Made by a program: the position numbers and the translations under genes. A stretch of 64,000 bases of DNA from Staphylococcus delphini (GTDB taxonomy: Bacteria > Bacillota > Bacilli > Staphylococcales > Staphylococcaceae): the NCBI RefSeq assembly GCF_900636325.1, contig NZ_LR134263.1:2728001-2792000 (forward strand), written 5' to 3'. The notes below the pieces were generated by a model, which did not search any database, was not told the DNA's origin, and saw only the letters and a list, made by a program, of their open reading frames with translations. The stretch's first letter is position 1; each line of letters opens with the position of its first letter. Below are positions 49,559 through 58,176 of this stretch, piece by piece.

Positions 49559-50096
49559 GATCTAAATGTCTGTATAACGTGGCTCGACTTATGTTTGTTT
49601 TTTCCTTTATTTCATCTAAAGTGTATTTTTTACTCATATACATTTCTATTGCATCTCTTAAATTTTTATCATCACGCTTCGGTCTGCCAAGACTTTTACC
49701 TTCTCTTGTATAATTTTCTAACCCCATACGTGTTCTAAATTTCACAATATCACTTTGAAAATCTGCAATATCATGCAATGTCTTTATAAAGGAACTTTTG
49801 TCATCTTTTATAATATTTTTATTCAAATTAATTACATATAGAGAAGTTCCTTTTTGAGAAAGTGTATCCAATATATCTAATAAATGTTTTGTAGAATCTG
49901 CAATGATACATAAATCTGTAATATACAAAATATCATTAGAAGTGAGTTTTAAATTTAGCAAAACGTCTAGTTCTTCTCTTTTTTTATTATTAGCATGCAT
50001 TTCTTCAATAATATGATTTGTGTACGTTTCTATTTTCTTTATTTGTTCATTGATACTGTCATTGATCGTCACAGGTCTAATATAACCATATTTCAT
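49554..50096 (-). CDS. serine-recombinase-like protein lacking catalytic residues
   Basis: 180 residues from MKYGYIRPV (ATG 50096, GGTGG upstream). The C-terminal part is a standard resolvase E-helix and Hin-type helix-turn-helix (FRTRMGLENYTREGKSLGRP ... YTLDEIKEKTNISRATLYRH). In the N-terminal domain the usual YARVST is YIRPVT, replacing the nucleophile Ser with Val, and the usual D-R-L-x-R motif is TDLCIIADS, losing both active-site arginines. It is therefore unlikely to cut DNA. Divergent from sulP-usp; a role as DNA-binding regulator of that pair is inferred. Confidence 0.8.
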   Translation of the reverse strand: MKYGYIRPVTINDSINEQIKKIETYTNHIIEEMHANNKKREELDVLLNLKLTSNDILYITDLCIIADSTKHLLDILDTLSQKGTSLYVINLNKNIIKDDKSSFIKTLHDIADFQSDIVKFRTRMGLENYTREGKSLGRPKRDDKNLRDAIEMYMSKKYTLDEIKEKTNISRATLYRHLDQ

Positions 50097-50120
50097 TTTA
50101 ATACACCACCTTGTAAGAAA

Positions 50121-50180
50121 TTGTAACATACAGTCTCATTAAGGGGTATACATATGAAACTTTTCTGTTATACTTTACAA
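50121..50180. promoter_or_regulatory. inverted repeats in the recombinase-like/sulP divergent promoter region
   Basis: TTGTAACATACAG (50121-50133) is mirrored imperfectly by CTGTTATACTTTACAA (50165-50180). The two arms bracket the space between the divergent genes and are candidate binding sites for the recombinase-like protein. Confidence 0.4.
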
Positions 50181-50204
50181 TATGATTAAAGTAAAGGAGA
50201 TGAA

Positions 50205-51659
50205 ATGATGGTTCAGAAATTAAAGGCTGAATGGCTTGACCAGCCTGGAAAAAATATACTTGCTGGTATTGTTGTCGCATTAGCATTAATCCCTGAAGCT
50301 ATTGCTTTTTCAATTATTGCTGGTGTAGATCCCATGATAGGCTTGTATGCAGCATTTATTATTGCTACTGTAACAGCGATAGTTGGCGGGAGGCCTGCAA
50401 TGATTTCTGGTGCTACCGGTGCTGTTGCTCTTTTGGTCACCCCTTTAGTTAAGGAACATGGTGTCGAATACCTTTTTGCTGCGACCATTTTAATGGGCTT
50501 CATCCAATTATTATTAGGTATTCTTAAAGTTGGCCGTTTAATGAAATTTATTCCAAGATCTGTAATGATTGGATTTGTTAATGCATTAGGTATTCTAATT
50601 TTCATGTCTCAAATAGAACATATTTTTGGCATATCTATATCGACCTATATATATGTAATAATCACTTTATTTATTGTATATGTCATTCCAAGATTCTTTA
50701 AAGCTATTCCTGCCCCATTAATAGCGATAATCATTTTAACTGCGCTTTATATGTATACAGGCGCTGATATACGAACTGTAGGAGATTTAGGAAATATTAA
50801 ACAAACTTTACCTCACTTTTTAATACCTAACGTTCCGTATCATTTAGAAACATTGCAAATTATTTTCCCATATTCATTATCAATGGCTATTGTAGGTTTA
50901 GTAGAAAGTCTACTGACAGCTAAAATTGTAGATGATGCGACAGATACCTATAGTAGTAAAAATAAAGAATCACGAGGACAAGGTATTGCCAATATTATTA
51001 CTGGTTTCTTTGGTGGTATGGGAGGCTGTGCCATGATCGGACAATCAGTGATTAATGTTAAATCAGGTGCAAATAGTAGGTTGTCTACATTTACAGCAGG
51101 TATTGTTCTTATATTTATGATCATTGTTCTTGGTGGCGTCGTCGTTCAAATACCTATGCCGATTCTTGCGGGCATTATGGTTATGGTTTCTATTGGAACT
51201 GTTGACTGGAACTCATTTAAGTATATTAGAAAAGCACCCAAAACAGATGCACTGGTTATGATTTTAACGGTCATTATCGTGTTAATGACACATAATTTAG
51301 CTATTGGTGTCATCGTAGGGGTCGTCTTCAGTGCACTATTCTTTGCCACTAAAATTTCAAAAGTTGAAGTTATTCATGAAAAAATAGATAAGCAACATCA
51401 TTTCTCTTTTAAAGGTCAAATGTTCTTTGTTTCCATTGATTCTATGATGGAACAAATGAATTTTAATATCGAAAATAGTACTATAGTGTTGAATTTTGCC
51501 CATGCGCATTTATGGGATGATTCAGCAGTAGATGCTATTGATACGATAGTTAGAAAACTTGAAGAGAAAAATAACATTGTCTATGTTGAAAAATTAAACA
51601 CAGATAGTCGAAAAATCGTTTCAGAATTAAGCCAATTAAACGAAAATCATTTAAATTAA
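50205..51659 (+). CDS. SulP family inorganic anion transporter
   Basis: 484 residues. N-terminal transport domain with about 12-14 spans (GIVVALALIPEAIAFSIIAGVDPMIGLYAAF, PAMISGATGAVALLVTPL, GGMGGCAMIGQSVINVKSGA) and a C-terminal STAS domain (about 395-484). SulP members carry sulfate, bicarbonate or other oxyanions; the resistance context suggests an oxyanion but the substrate is not evident. AAAGGAG precedes two adjacent ATGs. 11 bases before the usp gene. Confidence 0.88.
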   Translation: MMVQKLKAEWLDQPGKNILAGIVVALALIPEAIAFSIIAGVDPMIGLYAAFIIATVTAIVGGRPAMISGATGAVALLVTPLVKEHGVEYLFAATILMGFIQLLLGILKVGRLMKFIPRSVMIGFVNALGILIFMSQIEHIFGISISTYIYVIITLFIVYVIPRFFKAIPAPLIAIIILTALYMYTGADIRTVGDLGNIKQTLPHFLIPNVPYHLETLQIIFPYSLSMAIVGLVESLLTAKIVDDATDTYSSKNKESRGQGIANIITGFFGGMGGCAMIGQSVINVKSGANSRLSTFTAGIVLIFMIIVLGGVVVQIPMPILAGIMVMVSIGTVDWNSFKYIRKAPKTDALVMILTVIIVLMTHNLAIGVIVGVVFSALFFATKISKVEVIHEKIDKQHHFSFKGQMFFVSIDSMMEQMNFNIENSTIVLNFAHAHLWDDSAVDAIDTIVRKLEEKNNIVYVEKLNTDSRKIVSELSQLNENHLN

Positions 51660-51670
51660 GGAGGGTTTTT

Positions 51671-52084
51671 ATGTATCAATCCATTTTACTCGCTGCAGAT
51701 GGTTCAGAAAATAGCGAACGTGCCGCTCAAGAGGCGCTGAACTTTGTAGATGAACATACGATGGTTACAATTCTTACAGTTATAGACGTTGATGAGTCAA
51801 AAACAGATGTTTTACATGGACAACAAGGTGCTAGTTTAACACAAGAAAGAGAAAAAAAGCTCCATTTCATAAAAAAATTATTTGTAGAACATCATGTCAA
51901 TCACGAAGTTAAATTTGTCCATGGCATCCCAACAGACAAAGTAGTTGAAGTTGCAAATAGCGGACATTATCAAGCTATTATTTTGGGAACACGTGGTTTG
52001 AATAGTTTGCAAGAATTGGTGCTTGGCAGTGTTAGCCATAAAGTCGCTAAACGTGCGCAAATACCCGTGATTATTGTTAAATAA
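51671..52084 (+). CDS. universal stress protein, UspA family
   Basis: 137 residues. ILLAADGSENSERAAQEALN at the start and the ATP-binding loop GTRGLNSLQELVLGSVSHKV (G-2x-G-9x-G-S) near the end define an ATP-binding Usp. GGAGGG precedes the ATG. Linked to SulP in one transcript, a pairing in which Usp may modulate the transporter. A terminator follows. Confidence 0.9.
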   Translation: MYQSILLAADGSENSERAAQEALNFVDEHTMVTILTVIDVDESKTDVLHGQQGASLTQEREKKLHFIKKLFVEHHVNHEVKFVHGIPTDKVVEVANSGHYQAIILGTRGLNSLQELVLGSVSHKVAKRAQIPVIIVK

Positions 52085-52089
52085 TTTAA

Positions 52090-52118
52090 CCCCCTCTATA
52101 AAATATAGGGGGGATTTT
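52090..52118 (+). terminator. sulP-usp terminator
   Basis: CCCCCTCTATA and TATAGGGGGG form a perfect stem with a three-base loop, then ATTTTAT. Confidence 0.8.
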
Positions 52119-52550
52119 ATAAACGTTAAATCTATAGAGGGGATTCATATCTCTTATATGCTTTGAGCGATTTAAAGTACAATGGTTCCATATTTTCTAC
52201 ATTGCGTTATAAAAGCTATATGTACTTACAATTATGAAACTATACTATGCACATCTTGCGTTATATACACAGGAAATTTCTGCGTTAGTCGTACTCGTTA
52301 TGACTAAACAACTCAAAATTCTCCTACATATTCAGTATAACACCTAGAAAAAATTTTAAAATCAGCTAGGCGTAGTTCAGTGATGCCAAAATACTAAAAA
52401 ACAATTGTAAAACAGTAAAAACGCGAAGCCATGAGGGCAATCCAAAAACATTCATCTTAGGAATAGGGCAAGTAAAACAAACTACTGCAACAATAGCATC
52501 AAAAATTTTATGCCTCAACCCCAAAATGACAGAAGTAATTTCGACCTTAT
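52119..52550. other. non-coding right flank of the island
   Basis: AT-rich, no gene with a start and ribosome site. A start-less open frame on the plus strand from about 52370 reads SHEGNPKTFILGIGQVKQTT and runs into the repeat; it may be part of a lost gene but is not recognised. A second short GAGGGG motif repeats part of the usp terminator. Confidence 0.4.
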
Positions 52551-52760
52551 TTACTGCTTATTCTTGTAATCTTTCCATACGTATATACTGGCAATGCATA
52601 AGTAAACTATATTTAAAACGGCTAAGATAACTAAAAATAGAAACAAGCTGAAATTTTGATTGGGTGAAACAGATGATATTGAAAAAAGTAATATCGCACC
52701 AATGATGAGCCCTATCATAATATGCATTTCAAGTTTCGTAATCACTAAAAGTTCCTCCAT
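52551..52760 (-). CDS. small membrane protein; contains right copy of island-flanking repeat
   Basis: 69 residues with two hydrophobic segments (about 14-30 and 38-60) and a basic end WKDYKNKQ. The 3' half of the gene (52553-52641) is repeated, decayed, at 46077-46165 on the other side of the ars/chr/sulP segment. GGAGG lies upstream of the ATG. Function unknown; its neighbour on the other side is the urease accessory operon. Confidence 0.6.
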   Translation of the reverse strand: MEELLVITKLEMHIMIGLIIGAILLFSISSVSPNQNFSLFLFLVILAVLNIVYLCIASIYVWKDYKNKQ

Positions 52761-52892
52761 ACATTTTTATTTTCAACAACACGAGAAAGTTTAAAGCTTA
52801 TGTAACCTTTTTAATTCTATCATAAGCTATGAGTGTCTCCCTAATCGTTTTATCACTATTCATTTTAAGACTCCCCCAAGACTTCCCTAAAT

Positions 52893-52936
52893 AAAAAAGC
52901 TTCTCTTCCCATTTAAATTCAGGAAAAGAAGCTTTT
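52893..52936 (-). terminator. ureEFGD terminator
   Basis: AAGCTTCTTTTCC...GGGAAGAGAAGCTTTTTT hairpin on the minus strand just past the ureD stop. Confidence 0.8.
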
Positions 52937-52957
52937 GATGTGATGTATTCCGTTACT

Positions 52958-53791
52958 TTAATATTTTCTTAAAAATTGTGCGTCTTCTTCATGATAATTT
53001 TCCATAACAAATTGATGTACGGCGTGAATAACCCGTTGAATGACGTCTGTAGAATACGCTAAAATACGAAATGTTAAACCGTGCGTTGGCAGCAATGTCA
53101 CACCGACACGGCAATGTTCATCGATATAAGGTGTCACCACTTCTTGTACCGCTTCAACGACTTTCTGATTGACACCTGGGCTAATGTAAAAACAAGAAGC
53201 CATATGTGTGAAGCCTTCCATATAGCCCATATGCGTCACTTTATTTTTCTGCGTATCTAACTTCAAATTATCAAATACGACGAGTTTTTCATCCACATAA
53301 ATTTCGTTTTTGAGGTGTAAATAATGATAATTAAATTGGCGTCCTTCTTTATCATAACCTGGCGTTAAAATATCGGTATAAAACATCGAAGCAGTCGGAC
53401 TCAAATGGAATTGATTGGCTTGATAAAATTTCGCCTCTGAATAACCAATAATCGGATCACTGATGAATTCCATAAACGATTCGTCATCGAGTTGAAACGT
53501 TTGGTACTGCTCGACTTTATCTTCCAATGTTTTAAAAACAATTGTCGCACCTTGAGTCGTTAAAATCGCATGCGTACGTGGCTCAAAGTGGACAGCCATG
53601 CGGTAACGGTCACCATCAACGAACCCACCGCCTAAGTTAATCAAAAACATCGTCGGATGAGGACTTCCATTTAAATAAGTGGGCCGAATGACTTTAAGCC
53701 CACCTTGGAAATACGTTTTCCCATTTACGGTACGTCTACCGTCATGTTTAAAGGTTAAATCTAACTCACCTGTCCATTTAGAAATTGCCAT
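52958..53791 (-). CDS. ureD: urease accessory protein UreD
   Basis: 277 residues. [60 protein letters not shown] and the end NYHEEDAQFLRKY match staphylococcal UreD. With UreF and UreG it forms the scaffold that loads nickel into apo-urease. Overlaps ureG by one base. The urease subunit genes are not in the cluster. Confidence 0.93.
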   Translation of the reverse strand: MAISKWTGELDLTFKHDGRRTVNGKTYFQGGLKVIRPTYLNGSPHPTMFLINLGGGFVDGDRYRMAVHFEPRTHAILTTQGATIVFKTLEDKVEQYQTFQLDDESFMEFISDPIIGYSEAKFYQANQFHLSPTASMFYTDILTPGYDKEGRQFNYHYLHLKNEIYVDEKLVVFDNLKLDTQKNKVTHMGYMEGFTHMASCFYISPGVNQKVVEAVQEVVTPYIDEHCRVGVTLLPTHGLTFRILAYSTDVIQRVIHAVHQFVMENYHEEDAQFLRKY

Positions 53792-54402
53792 TATTCTAAT
53801 CCTTCAAAAAAGACGTCCTTTTTAATCCAATTTAACACATCATCTAAACCTTCATCCGTTTTTAAGTTGGTAAATGCGAACGGACGATTTTTACGGAATT
53901 TCTCTGTATCTTCAGCCATACGTTCTAATGAAGCCCCTACATATTGCGCTAAATCGGTTTTGTTGATCACAAAGTAGTCGGATTTAATCATTCCTTGACC
54001 ACCTTTACGCGGAATCTTCTCACCTTGCGCAACGTCAATAATATAAATTGAAAAATCAACCAGTTCCGGACTAAATGTTGCTGCTAAGTTGTCGCCACCT
54101 GACTCAATGAAAATCAGCTCAATATCTGAATGACGTTCCATGAGTTCATCAATCGCCGCGAAGTTCATGGAAGCATCTTCACGAATCGCTGTATGTGGGC
54201 AGCCCCCTGTTTCCACACCGATAATACGGTCTTCTGGCAATACGCCTGAGTTAACTAAGATTTTTTGGTCTTCTTTTGTATAAATATCATTTGTAATAAC
54301 GCCGATACTTTTCTCCTCAGATAGACGTTTAACAAGTTTTTCAATCAGTTGTGTTTTCCCTGCGCCAACAGGTCCACCTACACCAATTTTAATCGGTTTC
54401 AT
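53791..54402 (-). CDS. ureG: urease accessory GTPase UreG
   Basis: 203 residues. P-loop GGPVGAGKT (9-17), the metal-binding CPH in [26 protein letters not shown], and NKTDL as G4 motif. SIMIBI-class GTPase that carries nickel to urease. AGGAGG precedes the ATG, 12 bases after ureF. Complete, with all key residues. Confidence 0.96.
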   Translation of the reverse strand: MKPIKIGVGGPVGAGKTQLIEKLVKRLSEEKSIGVITNDIYTKEDQKILVNSGVLPEDRIIGVETGGCPHTAIREDASMNFAAIDELMERHSDIELIFIESGGDNLAATFSPELVDFSIYIIDVAQGEKIPRKGGQGMIKSDYFVINKTDLAQYVGASLERMAEDTEKFRKNRPFAFTNLKTDEGLDDVLNWIKKDVFFEGLE

Positions 54403-54414
54403 GTTTCATTCCTC

Positions 54415-55107
54415 CTATGAAATAAAAATACGTACATCTACATTTTCATGTTCCAACTGATTCATCTCGATACCTGGTACGGTCAAACCAAAATCCGCTT
54501 CATCCAATTGCATCACGCCCTCACGTGTTGTCGTAATAAATGGAATCATGTCAGCTACAATCGTTTGCCCTTCTGTTTGCCCTAACGGTATCGCACGCAC
54601 AGCATTTTGCGTTAAGCTTGAAACATTTTGGTAGTAGTAATAATCAATAATTTTTTCAATTTCAATTCCTAAATGATGGCCCAGCAATGTAAACACCACT
54701 GCCGGATGGGTATGCAACTCATATGCTGCGGCCTTTTCACCGTACCAGTCCAACCATTTGTCTTCATGGTAAATCGTACGCGCGAGCTGAATCATCCGCT
54801 TACCCATTTGCTTCGTCCCATTTCTCGTTTCTCGCGGAATATTTTGCACGAACAACAATTGATCGAGTCGTTCGATGGCTGCCGTATCATTCGCTTCGAT
54901 GGCTTCATACACAAGACGCATCGCCAAACCATCTGTATACGTTAACTGCTCCTTCAAAAACACTTCTAACCATGCTTGAAATGAAGCACCATCATGAATA
55001 TCCCCACGTTGAATATACGTTTCTAATCCGAAAGAATGACTAAACGCACCTGTCGGAAATTGAGAATCACAAAATTGAAAGAGCTTCAAATGCGCTTGAT
55101 TAATCAT
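54415..55107 (-). CDS. ureF: urease accessory protein UreF
   Basis: 230 residues, all-helical. [29 protein letters not shown] at the start and [14 protein letters not shown] near 185 are UreF signatures. Controls UreG GTPase activity in the UreD-F-G complex. Overlaps the ureE end by eight bases, indicating coupled translation. Confidence 0.95.
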   Translation of the reverse strand: MINQAHLKLFQFCDSQFPTGAFSHSFGLETYIQRGDIHDGASFQAWLEVFLKEQLTYTDGLAMRLVYEAIEANDTAAIERLDQLLFVQNIPRETRNGTKQMGKRMIQLARTIYHEDKWLDWYGEKAAAYELHTHPAVVFTLLGHHLGIEIEKIIDYYYYQNVSSLTQNAVRAIPLGQTEGQTIVADMIPFITTTREGVMQLDEADFGLTVPGIEMNQLEHENVDVRIFIS

Positions 55108-55555
55108 GAGAATGTCCTATATGTTTAAAGGCTTGGTTCACTTTACGATCTTCACGTTCATAAGGAATACCAAGACCTTTCAATAAATCTTCTACTAAGT
55201 AATCATACTGAACCAACATTTCATTATCGTCTGTAAATTGAGCTGGCAAGTGGCGGTTTCCTAGTTGATGTGCGATATCTCCCATTTCTTTAATGGTACG
55301 TGGTTTAATCGCAATAATATCTTCTGAGTTCACATCAATAATAATCATATTTTTTACATCACGATATAAAATGTCTCCATATTGTAAATCAATCGGCTGA
55401 CTCAAACGAATCCCAATTTCAGTGCCATGGTCTGACGTCACACGCTGAATACGTTTCACTAAGTCAGAGTTTTCTAAGTACACCTTTTCAATATGAACGT
55501 TCTTTTCCTCTTGAGATAAATTTGCGATGTTGCCTTGTATCTCTTCTACTATCAT
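55100..55555 (-). CDS. ureE: urease accessory nickel chaperone UreE
   Basis: 151 residues from [10 protein letters not shown]; the ATG three codons earlier abuts AAGGAG and is not usable. N-terminal peptide-binding domain, C-terminal metal domain with [16 protein letters not shown] and end KHIGHSHD; no long His tail. Passes nickel to UreG. It is the first gene of the run: the expected ureA, ureB and ureC are missing, and a promoter lies 200 bases upstream instead. Confidence 0.93.
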   Translation of the reverse strand: MIVEEIQGNIANLSQEEKNVHIEKVYLENSDLVKRIQRVTSDHGTEIGIRLSQPIDLQYGDILYRDVKNMIIIDVNSEDIIAIKPRTIKEMGDIAHQLGNRHLPAQFTDDNEMLVQYDYLVEDLLKGLGIPYEREDRKVNQAFKHIGHSHD

Positions 55556-55758
55556 ATGTTTCATCTCCTTGAATATCGCTAAATCACACCTGACGCATGT
55601 CCTAATTTGATGAATGATAATTAAGTCTTTGACATCGATATTCTAAACAATCGAAGAACGGTCTCCCAATCTCATACGAATTCGGAAGTGCCTTATTACA
55701 TATTATTTGAATACCTTTGTTTATATGGTTTATGACGATATAATTAAAACTATTAGAC

Positions 55759-55787
55759 ATTATTCAATAATAACATATCATTGTCAA
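55759..55787 (-). promoter_or_regulatory. promoter upstream of ureEFGD
   Basis: On the minus strand TTGACA (55782-55787) and AATAAT (55759-55764) are 17 bases apart. The -10 lies within a perfect 13-base palindrome ATTATTCAATAAT (55759-55771), a candidate operator. Confidence 0.55.
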
Positions 55788-56069
55788 TCACTCTCAAAAA
55801 AATACATACATCGATGTCTATCTATTGATTACTTTAGCATATTTCATCCATAAACTGTAAGCAATCGCTCAATGATATAAGCCATTCAACAATTCACCAC
55901 CCTGAGTCACTTGAACCTGAATTAAGCTATTTTTACTTTTGCGACAAAATAATACTGTGCCATTTATTTTGTTTAAATACTGAAAAGTCATAGATGGATA
56001 ACTTTAGGGAGCATATTGTGTTAGATTTCTATTCATTAGACGCCTCATTAAAAAGGGGAACAGACACAA
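55788..56069. other. AT-rich gap upstream of the urease accessory promoter
   Basis: No gene and no recognisable ureA, ureB or ureC residue string in either strand. Includes the presumed promoter of the HTH pseudogene. Confidence 0.4.
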
Positions 56070-56255
56070 ATGAAAAACAAAATTTAGAAGTATAGAGGAC
56101 AACATGGATTCTCTCAAGAAACATTGAGTAACAAATTGAAAGTATCTCGACAAACTATTAATGCAATAGAAAACAATAAGTATGACCCAACGTTAGCATT
56201 AGCGTTTAAGTTGGCAAAATTATTTGATACAACAGTAGATGACCTATTTTCTTAA
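56070..56255 (+). pseudogene. XRE-family HTH regulator broken by an amber stop
   Basis: From ATG 56070 the frame reads MKNKI, TAG (56085-56087), then KYRGQHGFSQETLSNKLKVS and RQTINAIENNKYDPTLALAF, KLAKLFDTTVDDLFS. Apart from the early stop it is a complete 61-residue Cro/CI-type repressor of the YgzD kind and resembles the intact gene at 63.0 kb. GGGGA lies upstream. It could be a recent loss, or a sequencing error. Confidence 0.8.
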
Positions 56256-56276
56256 TGTTACCAAATATAAAAAAAG

Positions 56277-56322
56277 AAAATCCGAGCCTTTTGTATAATT
56301 TATTACGAAAACCTCGGATTTT
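56277..56322. terminator. hairpin between the HTH pseudogene and cstA
   Basis: AAAATCCGAG and CTCGGATTTT are perfectly complementary, giving A- and T-tracts on both sides, so it can end transcription from either direction. Confidence 0.7.
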
Positions 56323-56403
56323 ATTATTTATTGATATACTTGTGCCTCAAAATCTATTTTTTAGAGTGCGCGCTGTCTTAAATGGGTCATCCATGCCGCT
56401 ATT

Positions 56404-57843
56404 TCACGTTTTGACAGGGTAATCTAACTGGAACGTCTGAACCCCTGTGATTTTACGATATTGATAGAAGAAATAGCCGACCCAAGCAATTGTACAACAT
56501 ACCGCCAAGCCATAACTTAAACTCAAGTCCAATCCGAACCCAATCGGCTGGCTTAAAATGTAAGTGAATAAATTCCACGTCATAAATGTAGCCGGAATGA
56601 GTGCTACCCAGAAGTTCTTTTTCGCAATCAATAAATACATCGCGCCAACCCACAATGCGACGGCTGCCGTTGTTTGGTTCGCCCAAGAGAAATAGCGCCA
56701 TAATATTGTAAAATCGACTTGTGTAAGTCCAAAGCTCAACACAAACAAAGGTATCGCCACTAAAAAGCGTTTACTGAATGGTTTTTGATCTAAATTAATA
56801 TAATCTGCAATGATCATACGTGCACTACGAAAAGAGGTATCTCCACTCGTAATCGGCAACACAATCACTCCTAAAATTGCGATTGTGCCAAATACTGAGC
56901 CGAGCAATATCGTCGACGCTTCACTCACAACGAGCGCCGCTTGACCTTTTGCTAAAACTGCTTGCAAGCCACCATAACTGCCAAATAAACTCATCGCTGC
57001 CGCTGCCCAAATCATCGCAATGATCCCTTCAGCAATCATCATACCGTAAAATATGAGCCGACCATTTTTCTCTTGATTCGTCGTACGTGAAATGATGGGC
57101 GATTGTGTGGCATGAAAACCGGATAACGCACCACAAGTAATCGTAAAAAATAGCAACGGAAAAATCGGAGCATGGGCCGGATGCATATTCTCAAAAGTTA
57201 ATTCCGGAATAGGTGCTCCAGTTTGAATTAAGCGAAAACCTATCCCCACTGCGCTCAACATCAACAATGCCCCAAACACTGGATAAATACGTCCTATAAT
57301 TTTATCAATAGGCAAGATGGTCGATAAAATGTAATATACAAAAATAACAAATATAATGGCACCTAAAGCGACATGGCCTTGCATTAAATGATGTAACAAC
57401 AGTGCAGGACTTGTCACAAATACCGTTCCCGTCAATAATAATAACAATAACGTGAAAAGATTAACGACATGTTTCATCGCTGTCCCTAAAAACTTTCCAG
57501 CTAATATCGGTAAATGCGCACCCCGGTTACGAATGGAAATCATACCTGTGAGATAATCATGAACTGCCCCCGCAAAAATACATCCCAACACTATCCATAA
57601 AAAGGCGACCGGTCCATAAAGTGCGCCTAATATAGGACCGAAAATTGGCCCTACGCCTGCAATATTTAACAGTTGAATTAAGGCATTTGAAGATGTTTTC
57701 ATCGGTACGAAATCCACATTATCACGTTGATCGTGTGCAGGTGTTGGACGATCGTATTGAGGTCCAAACATTTTCTCGATGTACTTCCCATATGTAAAAT
57801 AACCTAACACTAATAAAACAATAGACACTAAAAACGTAATCAT
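56404..57843 (-). CDS. cstA: carbon starvation protein CstA family transporter
   Basis: 479 residues from the ATG at 57843, preceded by AAGGGGG; the longer frame starts before the promoter. About 14 membrane spans. TPAHDQRDNVDFVPM, NIAGVGPIFGPILGALYGP and SGFHATQSPIISRTT are CstA signatures. Family members take up peptides or pyruvate when carbon is scarce. A CcpA-type cre lies upstream, matching that logic. Short variant compared with E. coli CstA (about 700). Confidence 0.9.
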   Translation of the reverse strand: MITFLVSIVLLVLGYFTYGKYIEKMFGPQYDRPTPAHDQRDNVDFVPMKTSSNALIQLLNIAGVGPIFGPILGALYGPVAFLWIVLGCIFAGAVHDYLTGMISIRNRGAHLPILAGKFLGTAMKHVVNLFTLLLLLLTGTVFVTSPALLLHHLMQGHVALGAIIFVIFVYYILSTILPIDKIIGRIYPVFGALLMLSAVGIGFRLIQTGAPIPELTFENMHPAHAPIFPLLFFTITCGALSGFHATQSPIISRTTNQEKNGRLIFYGMMIAEGIIAMIWAAAAMSLFGSYGGLQAVLAKGQAALVVSEASTILLGSVFGTIAILGVIVLPITSGDTSFRSARMIIADYINLDQKPFSKRFLVAIPLFVLSFGLTQVDFTILWRYFSWANQTTAAVALWVGAMYLLIAKKNFWVALIPATFMTWNLFTYILSQPIGFGLDLSLSYGLAVCCTIAWVGYFFYQYRKITGVQTFQLDYPVKT

Positions 57844-57885
57844 ACAGCATCCCCCTTTTTGAAAAATATCCCTTATGAAGTAAAA

Positions 57886-57899
57886 TGTAAGCGTTTTCT
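57886..57899 (-). promoter_or_regulatory. catabolite-responsive element upstream of cstA
   Basis: TGTAAGCGTTTTCT matches the cre consensus TGNAANCGNWNWCA except the last base. It lies 43 bases before the cstA ATG, where CcpA would block transcription when glucose is present. Confidence 0.65.
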
Positions 57900-58176
57900 T
57901 TATTCTACTTGATATTCTCAAAATTCACAATACTGTCACAAATTTCATCTGTTATATTCAGGAAAACGATGGCTCTGATCTCCTATTTAAAATGCTCAGT
58001 CATTATCTCACCGCGCTCACATTTTGTTTCGTTCTACACAGCTCGTCACTCACCCCTATTAAAATTTGCGCCTTTAGATCATGTCAGAATGCAATTGTTT
58101 ACCTTTTCTGTGTTGATATTGATATGATGAAATTATAATCTTCACATAAAAATAATTGAAATTGGAGGTTTTCCTC

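Noticed and set aside
54723..55043. Plus-strand open frame of 106 codons inside ureF
   Set aside because: Shadow of ureF with no start signal or recognisable protein features.
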